A stretch of DNA of 64,000 nucleotides from Rhizobium esperanzae (GTDB lineage Bacteria; Pseudomonadota; Alphaproteobacteria; Rhizobiales; Rhizobiaceae), in contig NZ_MXPU01000023.1 in the NCBI RefSeq assembly GCF_002204185.1, positions 1-64,000 of the forward strand, read 5' to 3'. The translations under genes were made by a program, and so were the position numbers. The notes beneath the pieces were generated by a model. That model was not told the origin of the DNA. It saw only the letters and a list, made by a program, of their open reading frames with translations, and searched no databases. Shown in pieces: positions 53,332 to 62,242 of the stretch. How positions within the stretch are numbered: position 1 is the first letter of the stretch; every line of letters starts with the position of its first letter.

Positions 53332-53961
53332 ATGCGCACGCCGCGTGCGGACGGCGAGGCGATCTCGAATGCGGCGAGGATCCGCAAGGCAGCGCTGCTT
53401 TCCGCGGATATGCTGACGGCCGCCCGATGGGATGGGATCGCGCCGCTCCTTGCCGACGGATCCACCCTGTCGCCGCGGCTGCATCGGCGGCTTTTCACTG
53501 AGATAGCGGAAGCCCATGGCGATCCCGCCACGTTTGCCGACGGCGCCCGCCGCCTGACTTCCATGGCCACGGACGGACGCGCAACGGCCGCGCTCCGGGC
53601 GGGCCTCGCCTATCATCTCGCAGCCTTCTGCCCCGCGGTCGATCGCCCGACCCTTACGAGGCTCAGGGCCGCCTACGGCGAGGAAGCGGTCGCATTCGCT
53701 CTCGGCCACATCAATCTTTCCGCGGCAACGCCGCCGCTCGATCTGTTGAGCGAGCAGGCAAGGCAGGTCGTCGAGGCCGATGGCTGGTCGATGCTGGCAC
53801 TTCTGGCAGACGAATACCGGATCTCCGCGGCTTGGCGGTCGGCGGGCTGGCGCGACATGGCTGAAAACGGCTCGGCTTCCCTCTTAAAGGGCCCGGCGCT
53901 CGCCCTGGCGGCGGCAGCCGTCGACGAGGTCGCCGCCTTAAAGGAAGGCGCCGGACGATGA
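53332..53961 (+). CDS. nolU: NolU (SctK-like) cytoplasmic T3SS protein
   Basis: A 209-residue soluble, Ala-rich protein in the place of NolU/SctK, between rhcJ and rhcL. The sequence is weakly conserved in this family; length, composition and position support the call more than motifs do. SctK adaptors link the sorting platform to the inner ring. It starts 3 bases after the rhcJ stop and overlaps rhcL by 4 bases. Confidence 0.75.
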   Translation: MRTPRADGEAISNAARIRKAALLSADMLTAARWDGIAPLLADGSTLSPRLHRRLFTEIAEAHGDPATFADGARRLTSMATDGRATAALRAGLAYHLAAFCPAVDRPTLTRLRAAYGEEAVAFALGHINLSAATPPLDLLSEQARQVVEADGWSMLALLADEYRISAAWRSAGWRDMAENGSASLLKGPALALAAAAVDEVAALKEGAGR

Positions 53962-54521
53962 GCTCGGGATTTGCACGCCACGACCGCATCATTCCGGCGG
54001 AGAGTTTCGGCCAGATCACAGAGGCGGCGCAAATTCTGGAGGCTGCCCAACGGGACGCCGCCCAATCTCAGGCCACACTTGCAGCCGCCAGCGAGCAAGC
54101 CGCCCAAAACGGCTATCGCGACGGGTTCGAACAGGGCGTTCGCGATGCCGCCGCACGGCTTGCCGCCTCGCTCGGAAAAGCCGAACGGGAAATTGCCAAT
54201 CTCGACAGCTGGGTCGAGGCGGTGGTTCTGAAATCGGTCGGACTGATCCTCGGATCGATGGAGGCCGACGAACGCACGAGGCGATTGGTCCGCCACGCCA
54301 TATCCCAGACCGCTGAGGCGCAGGAGATCGTCCTGCATGTCGCCCCCGACAATGCCGCCATGATCGCCCGGGCAATTGCGGACATCGATCATCGCATCAC
54401 CATCGAAACGGATCCGCTGATGTCTGCCGGCGAGATTATTCTGGAGACGTCGGCGGGACGAAGCCAGATCGGCTTGAAAGACCAGCTCGCCACCGTGACC
54501 GAGGCCCTCGTCCATGGTTGA
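53958..54521 (+). CDS. rhcL: RhcL (SctL/NolV) ATPase stator
   Basis: A 187-residue FliH/HrpE-type protein: an Ala/Gln-rich coiled coil (residues about 25-75) and a C-terminal domain (RLVRHAISQTAEAQEIVLHVAPDNAAM ... AGEIILETSAGRSQIGLKDQL) that binds the ATPase RhcN. The ending pattern Gly-x-Asp-x-x-Leu, typical of the family, is present. It overlaps rhcN by 8 bases. Confidence 0.88.
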   Translation: MSSGFARHDRIIPAESFGQITEAAQILEAAQRDAAQSQATLAAASEQAAQNGYRDGFEQGVRDAAARLAASLGKAEREIANLDSWVEAVVLKSVGLILGSMEADERTRRLVRHAISQTAEAQEIVLHVAPDNAAMIARAIADIDHRITIETDPLMSAGEIILETSAGRSQIGLKDQLATVTEALVHG

Positions 54522-55833
54522 CGCGTTGCTTCGGATGGAGCGGACACTCGAACAAACGGACGTGCGGCGGCAGAGCGGCCGCGTAAAGAGTGTGTCGGGC
54601 CTGCTGGTGCGGGCGCTCATCCCCTCGGTCAGGATCGGCGAGCTTTGTGAACTGCATGAGCCGGGCAGGGGTCGCATCGGCCTTGCCGATGTCGTCGGCA
54701 TCGACGGCGAGACGGCGCTTCTCTCGCTTCACGGCGAAACCCGCGGCATCTCCCAGCGCACGGAAATCATCCCGACCGGCCGGGAACCGACGGTCTCTGT
54801 CGGCAGTTTCCTAATCGGCGCGATCGTCGACGCACACGGTAATGTCCTGCGTCCCTCCGCCAATCCCGGCGGCGAGGACGCGCGCTTCCTGCAGCCGCTC
54901 TATGGCCAGCCGGTCGATCCTCTGTCGCGCCGCCCCATCCGCCAGCCGTTTACCTCGGGAATTGCTGCCCTGGACGGATTGCTGACCTGCGGCCAGGGCC
55001 AACGCATCGGTATTTTCGGCGCGCCCGGCGCCGGCAAGTCGACGCTGGTGTCCCAGATCGTCGCCAACAGCAAGGCCGATGTGATCGTCTGCGCCCTGGT
55101 GGGCGAACGCGGACGCGAGGTCGGCGAATTCGTTGCCGGCAACATGCCGGAAGGCGTTCCGTCGAATGTGGCGCTGGTTGTCGCCACATCCGATCGCCCG
55201 GCGCTGGAGCGGTTCAAGGCGGTGATGACAGCAACGGCGATCGCCGAATATTTTCGCGAGCAGGGAAAACATGTGCTGCTCGTCATCGACAGCGTCACCC
55301 GCATGGCCCGCGCCTTGCGCGAAGTCGGACTTGCTGCCGGCGAACCGCCGGTGCGGCGCGGCTTTCCGCCTTCCGTATTCGCCGTCTTGCCGCAGATCTT
55401 CGAGCGCGCCGGCAACAGCGCAAACGGCACGATGACGGCTTTCTATACGGTCCTCGTCGAAGGCGAAGAGCAGGACGATCCGATTGCCGAAGAAACCAGG
55501 TCGCTGCTGGACGGCCATATCGTGCTCTCCGACAAGATTGCCAGGGCGGGCAATTTTCCGGCGATCGATGTTCTGGCCAGCCGAAGCCGGACGATGAGCG
55601 CGGTGGTGAGCGAGAGCCATCGCCAGGCAGCCGACAAGCTGCGCGCCCTGCTTGCCCTCTATGACGAAGTGGAACTGCTTATCCGCGTCGGCGAATATCG
55701 CCAGGGGCGCGATGCCGCTGTCGACGAGGCCGTCGCCAAACACGGCCTCATCCAGCGCTTCCTGTTTGACGGCCAGGGCAAGCCGCAGCCGTTCGGCGCG
55801 ATCGTCGAAGCCCTCGATGAGCTTGTCCGATGA
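54514..55833 (+). CDS. rhcN: RhcN (SctN) T3SS ATPase
   Basis: A 439-residue F1-type ATPase that unfolds and energises export of T3SS substrates. Walker A GAPGAGKST is at residues 169-177, the conserved GERGREV block near 195 and Walker B VLLVIDSVTRMAR near 255. Length and motifs are normal. The frame ends inside the start of rhcQ, with no gene for the stalk protein SctO between them. Confidence 0.95.
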   Translation: MVDALLRMERTLEQTDVRRQSGRVKSVSGLLVRALIPSVRIGELCELHEPGRGRIGLADVVGIDGETALLSLHGETRGISQRTEIIPTGREPTVSVGSFLIGAIVDAHGNVLRPSANPGGEDARFLQPLYGQPVDPLSRRPIRQPFTSGIAALDGLLTCGQGQRIGIFGAPGAGKSTLVSQIVANSKADVIVCALVGERGREVGEFVAGNMPEGVPSNVALVVATSDRPALERFKAVMTATAIAEYFREQGKHVLLVIDSVTRMARALREVGLAAGEPPVRRGFPPSVFAVLPQIFERAGNSANGTMTAFYTVLVEGEEQDDPIAEETRSLLDGHIVLSDKIARAGNFPAIDVLASRSRTMSAVVSESHRQAADKLRALLALYDEVELLIRVGEYRQGRDAAVDEAVAKHGLIQRFLFDGQGKPQPFGAIVEALDELVR

Positions 55834-56849
55834 ATGTCGCCGCGCCCGCATGGCCCCACGCATCGATGGCCGGGAACTTCTTTTCCCGTTCCGGCACGAT
55901 GATGCGCGCCGCCTGGCAAATTCCGGTCCGGGAGCAGACGCTTTCCGTTCGCCCGCTGGCCCCCGATATCGCAGCCGCGCGGACCACCGATCCGGTCGGC
56001 ATTCTCTGCCACGTCGGTAAACGTGAGCAGATGCTGATTGCGTCGGCCGGCGCATTGCGGCTGCTGGCCGAAAGACTGGAACCGCTGCTCCTATGGGAAA
56101 AACTGTCGCCGTCTGAAAAGGCGGCCGTGGTCGAACACCTGTTCGCCGAGGCTTTCGAGGCAATCGAGAATAGGATCGGCATGAGCCTGTCGCTGCTGCA
56201 GATCGACGCCGAGACGCAGCCGGATGTCAGCTGCAATTTCGGCTTCGACATCGGCTGGAACGGCATGAGCCTGCCCTTGAGCGGCCGCTTCGATGAAACC
56301 GCCCTTGCCGGCCTGGTCGGCTGGGCAAGCCGCCTGCCGCGCCGCACGCTCAATGTCCTGACGACGGCGGTCAGCATCCGGCGCGGTTATGCCGTGCTGT
56401 CGGTCAGTGAAATCAAATCCCTGCGGTTGGGGGACGGCATCGTCATCGATGGCGGGGCACCGGAGACCGTGGTCGCGATCACGGGTGAACGTTACCTTGC
56501 AACCTGCATGCGATCGGACAAAGGCGCGGTCCTCACCGAACCACTCCTGTCGACGCCAACCGGACCAATGAGGCATTTCATGACAAATGAAACCGTCGAT
56601 CAGGAATTGCAGGGCGAGCCGCGTCCGTCGCCTGTCGACAGCATCCCGATCAAGCTGGTCTTCGATGCAGGACGGCTGGAGTTGCCGCTGCGCACACTCG
56701 AAATGATCGGCGAGGGTTATGTGTTCAACCTCGACAGGCCATTGTCGGACGCCGTCGATATCATCGCCCAAGGCCGCGTTATCGGACGGGGCGAAATCAT
56801 CTCCGTGGATGGATTGAGCGCCGTTCGCGTCACGGCGCTGCACGACTGA
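55830..56849 (+). CDS. rhcQ: RhcQ (SctQ) C-ring protein
   Basis: A 339-residue sorting-platform protein. The C-terminal SpoA/FliN-like domain (about 268-339: IPIKLVFDAGRLELPLRTLEMIGEG) is typical; a second SpoA-like region lies near 190-240. It overlaps rhcN by 4 bases and joins rhcR with a 1-base overlap (TGATGG). Confidence 0.9.
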   Translation: MNVAAPAWPHASMAGNFFSRSGTMMRAAWQIPVREQTLSVRPLAPDIAAARTTDPVGILCHVGKREQMLIASAGALRLLAERLEPLLLWEKLSPSEKAAVVEHLFAEAFEAIENRIGMSLSLLQIDAETQPDVSCNFGFDIGWNGMSLPLSGRFDETALAGLVGWASRLPRRTLNVLTTAVSIRRGYAVLSVSEIKSLRLGDGIVIDGGAPETVVAITGERYLATCMRSDKGAVLTEPLLSTPTGPMRHFMTNETVDQELQGEPRPSPVDSIPIKLVFDAGRLELPLRTLEMIGEGYVFNLDRPLSDAVDIIAQGRVIGRGEIISVDGLSAVRVTALHD

Positions 56850-57502
56850 TGGAACAGAGCTTTCCTCTTGCCCAGAGCCTCGTGGCGATGGCGGCGATCT
56901 CGATGCTGCCGGTTATTGCCGTGATCGCGACCTCCTTCACCAAGATTTCGGTCGTCCTGCTGATCGTGCGTAATGCGATCGGCATCCAACAGACGCCGCC
57001 GAATCTCCTGGTCTTTGCGATTGCCATCGTGCTCTCGGCCTTCGTGATGAACCCGGTGCTGCAAAACAGCTGGCAATTGCTGCTCGCCCATAGCGGCGAT
57101 TTCGGCACGGTCAGTGGCATGGTGGACGGCATGATCAAGGTGGCGGCACCGCTGAAGGATTTCATGCTGAAATTTTCCGACGCCGAGGTGCGCGAATTTT
57201 TCGTGCAGGCGTCGCAGAAGATCTGGGCAAACGCGCCGGCAACCCCCATTGCCTCCGATGACATCACCGTGCTGACGCCGAGCTTCCTCGTTTCGGAACT
57301 GACGCGGGCCTTCGAAATCGGATTTCTGATCTATCTGCCCTTTCTGATGATCGACTTTGCCGTTTCCGCCATTCTGGTGGCGCTCGGCATGCAGATGATG
57401 TCCCCGACCGTGGTGTCGACACCGCTGAAGCTGCTGCTGTTCGTCTCGATCGATGGCTGGCGGCGATTGCTGGAAGGTCTGGTGCTGTCCTATGCGCAGT
57501 GA
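56849..57502 (+). CDS. rhcR: RhcR (SctR) export-gate protein
   Basis: A 217-residue FliP/YscR-type membrane protein with four helices. The conserved blocks TSFTKISVVLLIVRNAIGIQQTPPN and FLVSELTRAFEIGFLIYLPFLMIDF are complete. Together with RhcS and RhcT it makes the export pore in the inner membrane. Confidence 0.96.
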   Translation: MEQSFPLAQSLVAMAAISMLPVIAVIATSFTKISVVLLIVRNAIGIQQTPPNLLVFAIAIVLSAFVMNPVLQNSWQLLLAHSGDFGTVSGMVDGMIKVAAPLKDFMLKFSDAEVREFFVQASQKIWANAPATPIASDDITVLTPSFLVSELTRAFEIGFLIYLPFLMIDFAVSAILVALGMQMMSPTVVSTPLKLLLFVSIDGWRRLLEGLVLSYAQ

Positions 57503-57561
57503 GCATCGCCCCTTCCCGAAAACCCCGGTTCGCGTGCCTGCCACGCGAAAGGCTTGCCGTC

Positions 57562-57831
57562 ATGAGTGAAGACCAGGTCGCAGCCGAAATCGGCATGTCC
57601 GTCATGGCGACCTTCGCCTTGGCCGGCCCCATTCTGGGCCTGGCCGCGCTTCTCGGGCTGATCATCGCCATTTTCCAGGCGGCAACGCAGATCCAGGAGC
57701 AGACCATCGCGCAGATCGTCAAGATTTTCGTGATCTCCATCACCCTGCTGCTGTTCGGCCGGGTGCTGGCAACGCTGCTGATCGAACATTCCGTTCATAT
57801 CCTTAACGACTTCCCGACCATGGTTCAGTGA
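57562..57831 (+). CDS. rhcS: RhcS (SctS) export-gate protein
   Basis: An 89-residue FliQ-type protein with two membrane helices around the motif AIFQAATQIQEQTI. The start MSEDQ was chosen for family length; a GTG 63 bases upstream would add a non-homologous extension overlapping rhcR. Confidence 0.94.
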   Translation: MSEDQVAAEIGMSVMATFALAGPILGLAALLGLIIAIFQAATQIQEQTIAQIVKIFVISITLLLFGRVLATLLIEHSVHILNDFPTMVQ

Positions 57832-57841
57832 GGCGAGGCGG

Positions 57842-58651
57842 ATGGGGCCGGATCATCTTCCGCTCGTCGGCATCGAGGTCGCGGCACCGGCCGCAGCGAT
57901 GCTCGGCGCCGCGCGTGCGCTCGGGATCCTGCTGATCTTCCCGCTCTTCTCGCTGTTCAGCATCGTCGGCATTCTGCGTTTCGGCCTGGCAATCGGCCTT
58001 TCGGCGCCCTCCGTCGCCTTCGCCTATTCGGTGCTGGCTCTCGGAGATACGTCCTGGTTCGATCTGGCCACCCTTTCGATGAAGGAGCTTTGCTTCGGGG
58101 CGCTGATCGGCATGGGGCTCGGCATTCCCTTCTGGGCGGCCCAGGCGGCGGGCGATATGACCGATGTCTATCGCGGCGCCAATGCCGCCAATCTCTTCGA
58201 CCAGATCAACGCGCTGGAAACCGCGCCGCTCGGCTCGCTGATGATGTCGATCGCCCTGGTGATTTTCGTCAGTGCCGGCGGCATCATCGATCTGGTCACG
58301 ATCTTCTATAAGTCCTTCGAGCTCTGGCCGCTCTTCAAGCTCATGCCCACTATCCCCGACGATCCGCTCGACATGATATCAGGTGTTTTCGGCCGGCTGT
58401 TCAAAGCGGCCGGGTTACTCGCCGCCCCGTTCATGATCGTCACCTGCGCGCTTGAATTATCGCTGGCCTTCGTCGGCCGCTCGTCCAAACAATTCCCGCT
58501 GAACGACAGCCTGCCGGCCATCAAGAACTTCGCGGTCATGGTCATCCTCGTGATCTACACGGCCTTCATCTCCAGCTATTTCCACGATCTCTGGATCGAT
58601 GGATTCAACGAGGTCAAAGCCATGCTGGAGGTGACCGATGGCCAAAAATGA
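57842..58651 (+). CDS. rhcT: RhcT (SctT) export-gate protein
   Basis: A 269-residue FliR/SpaR-type membrane protein with about eight helices. The family block ELCFGALIGMGLGIPFWAAQAAGDMTD is clear. It overlaps rhcU by 14 bases. Confidence 0.94.
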   Translation: MGPDHLPLVGIEVAAPAAAMLGAARALGILLIFPLFSLFSIVGILRFGLAIGLSAPSVAFAYSVLALGDTSWFDLATLSMKELCFGALIGMGLGIPFWAAQAAGDMTDVYRGANAANLFDQINALETAPLGSLMMSIALVIFVSAGGIIDLVTIFYKSFELWPLFKLMPTIPDDPLDMISGVFGRLFKAAGLLAAPFMIVTCALELSLAFVGRSSKQFPLNDSLPAIKNFAVMVILVIYTAFISSYFHDLWIDGFNEVKAMLEVTDGQK

Positions 58652-59435
58652 CGATACCGAGGAAAAAACCCTGCCGCCGAGCCGGGTGAAGCTCGATCGT
58701 CTTCGGCGCGAGGGCCAGGTTCCCCGCTCGAAGGAAATCCCGGTTGCGATTTCCGTCCTTGCCATCGCCGTCTACGTCACCTGGGGCTTGCCTGATATCC
58801 TCGAGGATTTCACCCGCAGTTTCGATGCCGGCCTGCAGTCCGCCGCGCGGGCCGACCTCTCCGACGCCGTCACTGTCGGCTTGAGCGAAACCGGCGTGGC
58901 GCTGCTCGATCTCATCTGGCTGCCGCTTGCCATAGGTCTTGCCGCAACCATCCTGGTCGCGATCCTCGACGGGCAGGGGTTTCCCGTATCGTTCAAACAT
59001 ATGAGCTTCGATTTTAACCGGCTCAATCCGTTCGAGGGCATCAAGAGGCTTTTTTCGCTCGCGAGCATCGCTGAGTTCGTCAAGGGGCTCGTCAAGTTTG
59101 TCCTGCTCGCGGCGGCCGGCGGCGGTGCGATCCTCTATTTTCTCAACAGCATCTTCTGGTCGCCTCTTTGCAGAGAAGCATGCACGCTCTCCGCGGCAGC
59201 CCATCTCCTCGGCTCGATCCTCGTCATTGCCGCCGGCATCATGGTGGCGGCGGCGTTTTTCGATATTCGCATTTCGCGCGCGCTGTTCAGGCACGAACAC
59301 CGGATGACCAGGACGGAGGCGCGGCGCGAATACAAGGATACTCAGGGGGACCCGAAGCTGAAATCGGCGCGCCAGCAGATCGGCGCGGAAATGCGTAGCA
59401 GCTCGCCGCGCAGGCAAGGGCCTGCCCGGCAATGA
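58638..59435 (+). CDS. rhcU: RhcU (SctU) switch protein lacking the autocleavage domain
   Basis: A 265-residue FlhB/YscU-type protein. The membrane domain (four helices, residues about 35-215) and the linker RTEARREYKDTQGDPKLKSARQQI are normal. It then stops at 265, before the Asn-Pro-Thr-His autocleavage site and the rest of the cytoplasmic domain; family members run to about 345-360. The next bases form a terminator hairpin, and none of the three frames after the stop resembles the missing domain. Without it, substrate switching should fail or be supplied by another protein. Confidence 0.9.
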   Translation: MAKNDDTEEKTLPPSRVKLDRLRREGQVPRSKEIPVAISVLAIAVYVTWGLPDILEDFTRSFDAGLQSAARADLSDAVTVGLSETGVALLDLIWLPLAIGLAATILVAILDGQGFPVSFKHMSFDFNRLNPFEGIKRLFSLASIAEFVKGLVKFVLLAAAGGGAILYFLNSIFWSPLCREACTLSAAAHLLGSILVIAAGIMVAAAFFDIRISRALFRHEHRMTRTEARREYKDTQGDPKLKSARQQIGAEMRSSSPRRQGPARQ

Positions 59436-59437
59436 AA

Positions 59438-59462
59438 AAGCGGGAGCCTAAGGCGCCCGCTT
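59438..59462. terminator. Terminator hairpin between convergent T3SS operons
   Basis: AAGCGGG (59438-59444) pairs with CCCGCTT (59456-59462), and GCC-TAA-GGC inside extends the stem. It starts 3 bases after the rhcU stop and lies about 35 bases before the pectate lyase stop on the other strand, so it can serve both. Confidence 0.75.
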
Positions 59463-59495
59463 GATCTCAATTTGCGGTTCCAGTCGTCGGGCGTC

Positions 59496-60255
59496 TCAAA
59501 CGCCCGATTGATTGTCACCCACACGCGTACAATTCTTCACATCGTCCAGCGTGATCTCGGACAGGAACGTCGCGCCGGCAAGCGAGCTGTCGGTGCGGAA
59601 GACGTTACTGCCGTTGGAGAACGCCCCGCCATCGATGGTGACGTCGCCGGCGCTTTTTACCGTCAGCGCATCCTCGCCGACATTCTGCCAATTGACGTTT
59701 TCGAGCGTCGGGCCGCCATAGACGTGAATGCCGTCGGGGCCATTCTCGCCGAGATTGACATTCTTGAGCGTCGCGCCGTTCTTGAAAATGAACAGCGGCG
59801 ATTGGGTTTCGGACTGGCCGCCATCGCCGAGCTTGGACGAGGCCGTATAGGTCGCCCCCTTGCCGTCGAACACGCCTCCATCCACGACGATCGGCTCATT
59901 GACCACGATGACGCTGCCCTCTTTCGAGAGGTCGGGCATTTCCGTCGTGGTCTGCAAAGTCGTGGCCTGTTTCTCGTCGGAGTCTGACTGCCAGTTGATG
60001 TGCTTGCGCAGCACATCCTTGGGGTCGGACTCAGTGCCGTTTTCCGACGTTTCCCGCGAATTCCGGCACATAGGAAGTCAGCATCGGCGGGTTGCCGGAG
60101 AAATCTTCGAAGGGCGAAACCTTGCGGGTTCGGATGGCGGTGAAATCCGTGTCGGCCCTATTGCTGCCGCCAAGGCAACCGGACTCAAGGTCGAAACGGG
60201 ACGTTCTGTCGAAGTCTATGGGCCTTTGTCCATCTACGCCACACATTGCATTCAC
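59496..60255 (-). pseudogene. hrpW: HrpW-like secreted pectate lyase (PL3), frameshifted
   Basis: A polysaccharide-lyase family 3 domain like that of HrpW from plant pathogens lies at 59930-59496 (VVDGGVFDGKGATYTA ... GPDGIHVYGGPTLENVNWQNVGEDALTVKSAG). Its C-terminal part after GGAFSNGS is shorter than usual and appears internally deleted. The N-terminal secretion segment (60255 to about 60060, from MNAMCGVDGQ) is in another frame and stops at 60031; the switch lies near 60040-60060. The gene is last in the leftward nopA-sctD-rhcV operon, so it was probably a type III secreted cell-wall-binding protein. A 191-residue lyase-only product from 60071 is possible. Confidence 0.75.
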
Positions 60256-60284
60256 CCCAGTTGGTCTCGTCTACTTCACCTGCT

Positions 60285-62219
60285 CTATGAGCCTGGCCTC
60301 TGTTTGGAGCCGGCAGCGTTCCGGATTTGCCCGATCTCTCCGACGGTTTCGATCGTTATATCCCTGTCGATCTCCGCCGCCGCCAGCACCGGAATGCGGC
60401 AGTTGTGGTGGATCATCAGCGTCTGGGTGAGCAGGCGCCATTCGCCCGGCACGATGATGACGGGATCGTAACCCCGCTCGTTGGTGTCCTCGAGAGCCTG
60501 CCTGGCTTTTTCGGCCAGCAGGCGCAGTCTTTCGGCTATCTCGATCTTCTCGGTCGCTCCAGCGGCATCATAGGACCGGATGAAGTGGTCCCATTCGGCC
60601 GGAAGCACCAGCGCCGGCAGCAATCCGCGCCGGTCGAGAAGCCCGAAGGCGATCTGCTTGACCAGCGCGGCGCGCGCCATTTCGGCCACGGCATCCGGCG
60701 CGTGATCGGTGCCGGCGTGCAGCATCACTTCCAGCAGTCCGCGCGGCTGGGAAAGCGTCACGCCGGAATCCAGCAGGCGCCTGACGACCGCGACCGTCAG
60801 CATCAGCGGCACCTGGGTGGCGACGTCGATCGCCAGTTTGCCGAGACGCGGTTCGAGGCTCCCCAGCCATTGTGCCGCGTCGTCGACGCTGAACAGGGCG
60901 CCGATATGGCGGCGGACGATGCGCACGATGTCGTCGGCAATCTGTTCGGCCGTCCGTTCAGGACCGCAGTTGACGAGGCCGGCGGGCACATTTTCGACCT
61001 GAAGATGGATCAGATCCTCGGCCATGCGGGGATCGGCGTTGAACGTCGGCACCGTCACGGAGACGCCGACGGCGCGCGCCGCCAGGCGAATCCGCGCGTC
61101 CAGCATTTCGCCGAGCCGCATCGCCTCAAGCCGCGCCAGCGTTTCCACCGCGCCGGTGGCGATGACGGGATCGCCATATTTCGCCCTGTCGAGCGGATAG
61201 GAATTGGCGCTTTCCACGGCATTCGCCGATCCGGCCGCGGCAGGGCCCCCGCGCCGGCGATGAATCATGAAGGCTAGGCCCGCCAGACACAGGCCGATCG
61301 CGGCGAGCACGCTCGTCGGAAATCCCGGGACGAAGCCCGCGCAGATCGTCAGCGCCGCCGCAATCGTCAATGCGCGGGGCTCCCGGAAGAGTTCGCGGCC
61401 GATATCGCTGCCGAGACTGCCGTTGCCGTCATCGGACACGCGGGTCACGACGATACCGGCCGAGACTGCCATCAGAATCGACGGAATCTGCGACACCAGA
61501 CCGTCGCCGATCGACAGCAGCGTATAGAGATGGGCAGCCTCGGCGAAGCTCAGCCCCTTCTGGAAGATACCGATCGCCAGGCCGCCTATGAGATTGACGG
61601 CGACGATCACCAATCCTGCGACCGCATCGCCCTTGACGAAGCGCATGGCGCCGTCCATCGCGCCGAAGAACTGGCTCTCCTGTTCGAGACGCGACCGGCG
61701 CTTTTGCGCAGCTTCCGTGGTGATATGGCCGTTGCGCAGGTCGCTGTCGATGGCGAGCTGCTTGCCCGGCATAGCATCGAGCGTGAAACGCGCGCCGACC
61801 TCGGCGATACGCTCGGCGCCCTTCGTCACCACGATGAACTGCACCAGCGCCACGATCAGAAAAATGATCAGGCCGACGACGACATTTCCCGCAACGACGA
61901 AATCGCCGAAGGCCATGATGATCTCGCCGGCATCGGCATCCGCCAGCACGAGCCGCGTCGAGGAAATCGTCAAGGCCAAGCGGAACAGCGTGCCGATCAG
62001 AATGACCGCGGGAAAGGTCGAGATTTCAAGCACGCTCTTCAGATAGGTCGTGGTGATCAGCACCACGAAAGCGAAGGAGAGATTGAAGGCGATCAGCACG
62101 TCCAGAACGATTGTCGGAAGCGGCAGCACCATCATCGTCACGACGGAGGCGAAAAACACCGCAAGCAGCATATCGGTTCGCTGCGCAAGCATGGCGATGG
62201 CGGATGACCTTACCTTCAT
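60285..62219 (-). CDS. rhcV: RhcV (SctV) export-gate protein
   Basis: A 644-residue FlhA/LcrD-type (FHIPEP) protein. The first 330 residues hold about eight membrane helices and the signature region TKGAERIAEVGARFTLDAMPGKQ (about 130-155). The cytoplasmic domain forms the nonameric substrate-docking ring; its start is less conserved here (low-complexity segment about 325-345). The frame is full length. It starts 23 bases after sctD. Confidence 0.95.
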   Translation of the reverse strand: MKVRSSAIAMLAQRTDMLLAVFFASVVTMMVLPLPTIVLDVLIAFNLSFAFVVLITTTYLKSVLEISTFPAVILIGTLFRLALTISSTRLVLADADAGEIIMAFGDFVVAGNVVVGLIIFLIVALVQFIVVTKGAERIAEVGARFTLDAMPGKQLAIDSDLRNGHITTEAAQKRRSRLEQESQFFGAMDGAMRFVKGDAVAGLVIVAVNLIGGLAIGIFQKGLSFAEAAHLYTLLSIGDGLVSQIPSILMAVSAGIVVTRVSDDGNGSLGSDIGRELFREPRALTIAAALTICAGFVPGFPTSVLAAIGLCLAGLAFMIHRRRGGPAAAGSANAVESANSYPLDRAKYGDPVIATGAVETLARLEAMRLGEMLDARIRLAARAVGVSVTVPTFNADPRMAEDLIHLQVENVPAGLVNCGPERTAEQIADDIVRIVRRHIGALFSVDDAAQWLGSLEPRLGKLAIDVATQVPLMLTVAVVRRLLDSGVTLSQPRGLLEVMLHAGTDHAPDAVAEMARAALVKQIAFGLLDRRGLLPALVLPAEWDHFIRSYDAAGATEKIEIAERLRLLAEKARQALEDTNERGYDPVIIVPGEWRLLTQTLMIHHNCRIPVLAAAEIDRDITIETVGEIGQIRNAAGSKQRPGS

Positions 62220-62242
62220 GATCCGGCTTCCGACGCCATCGC

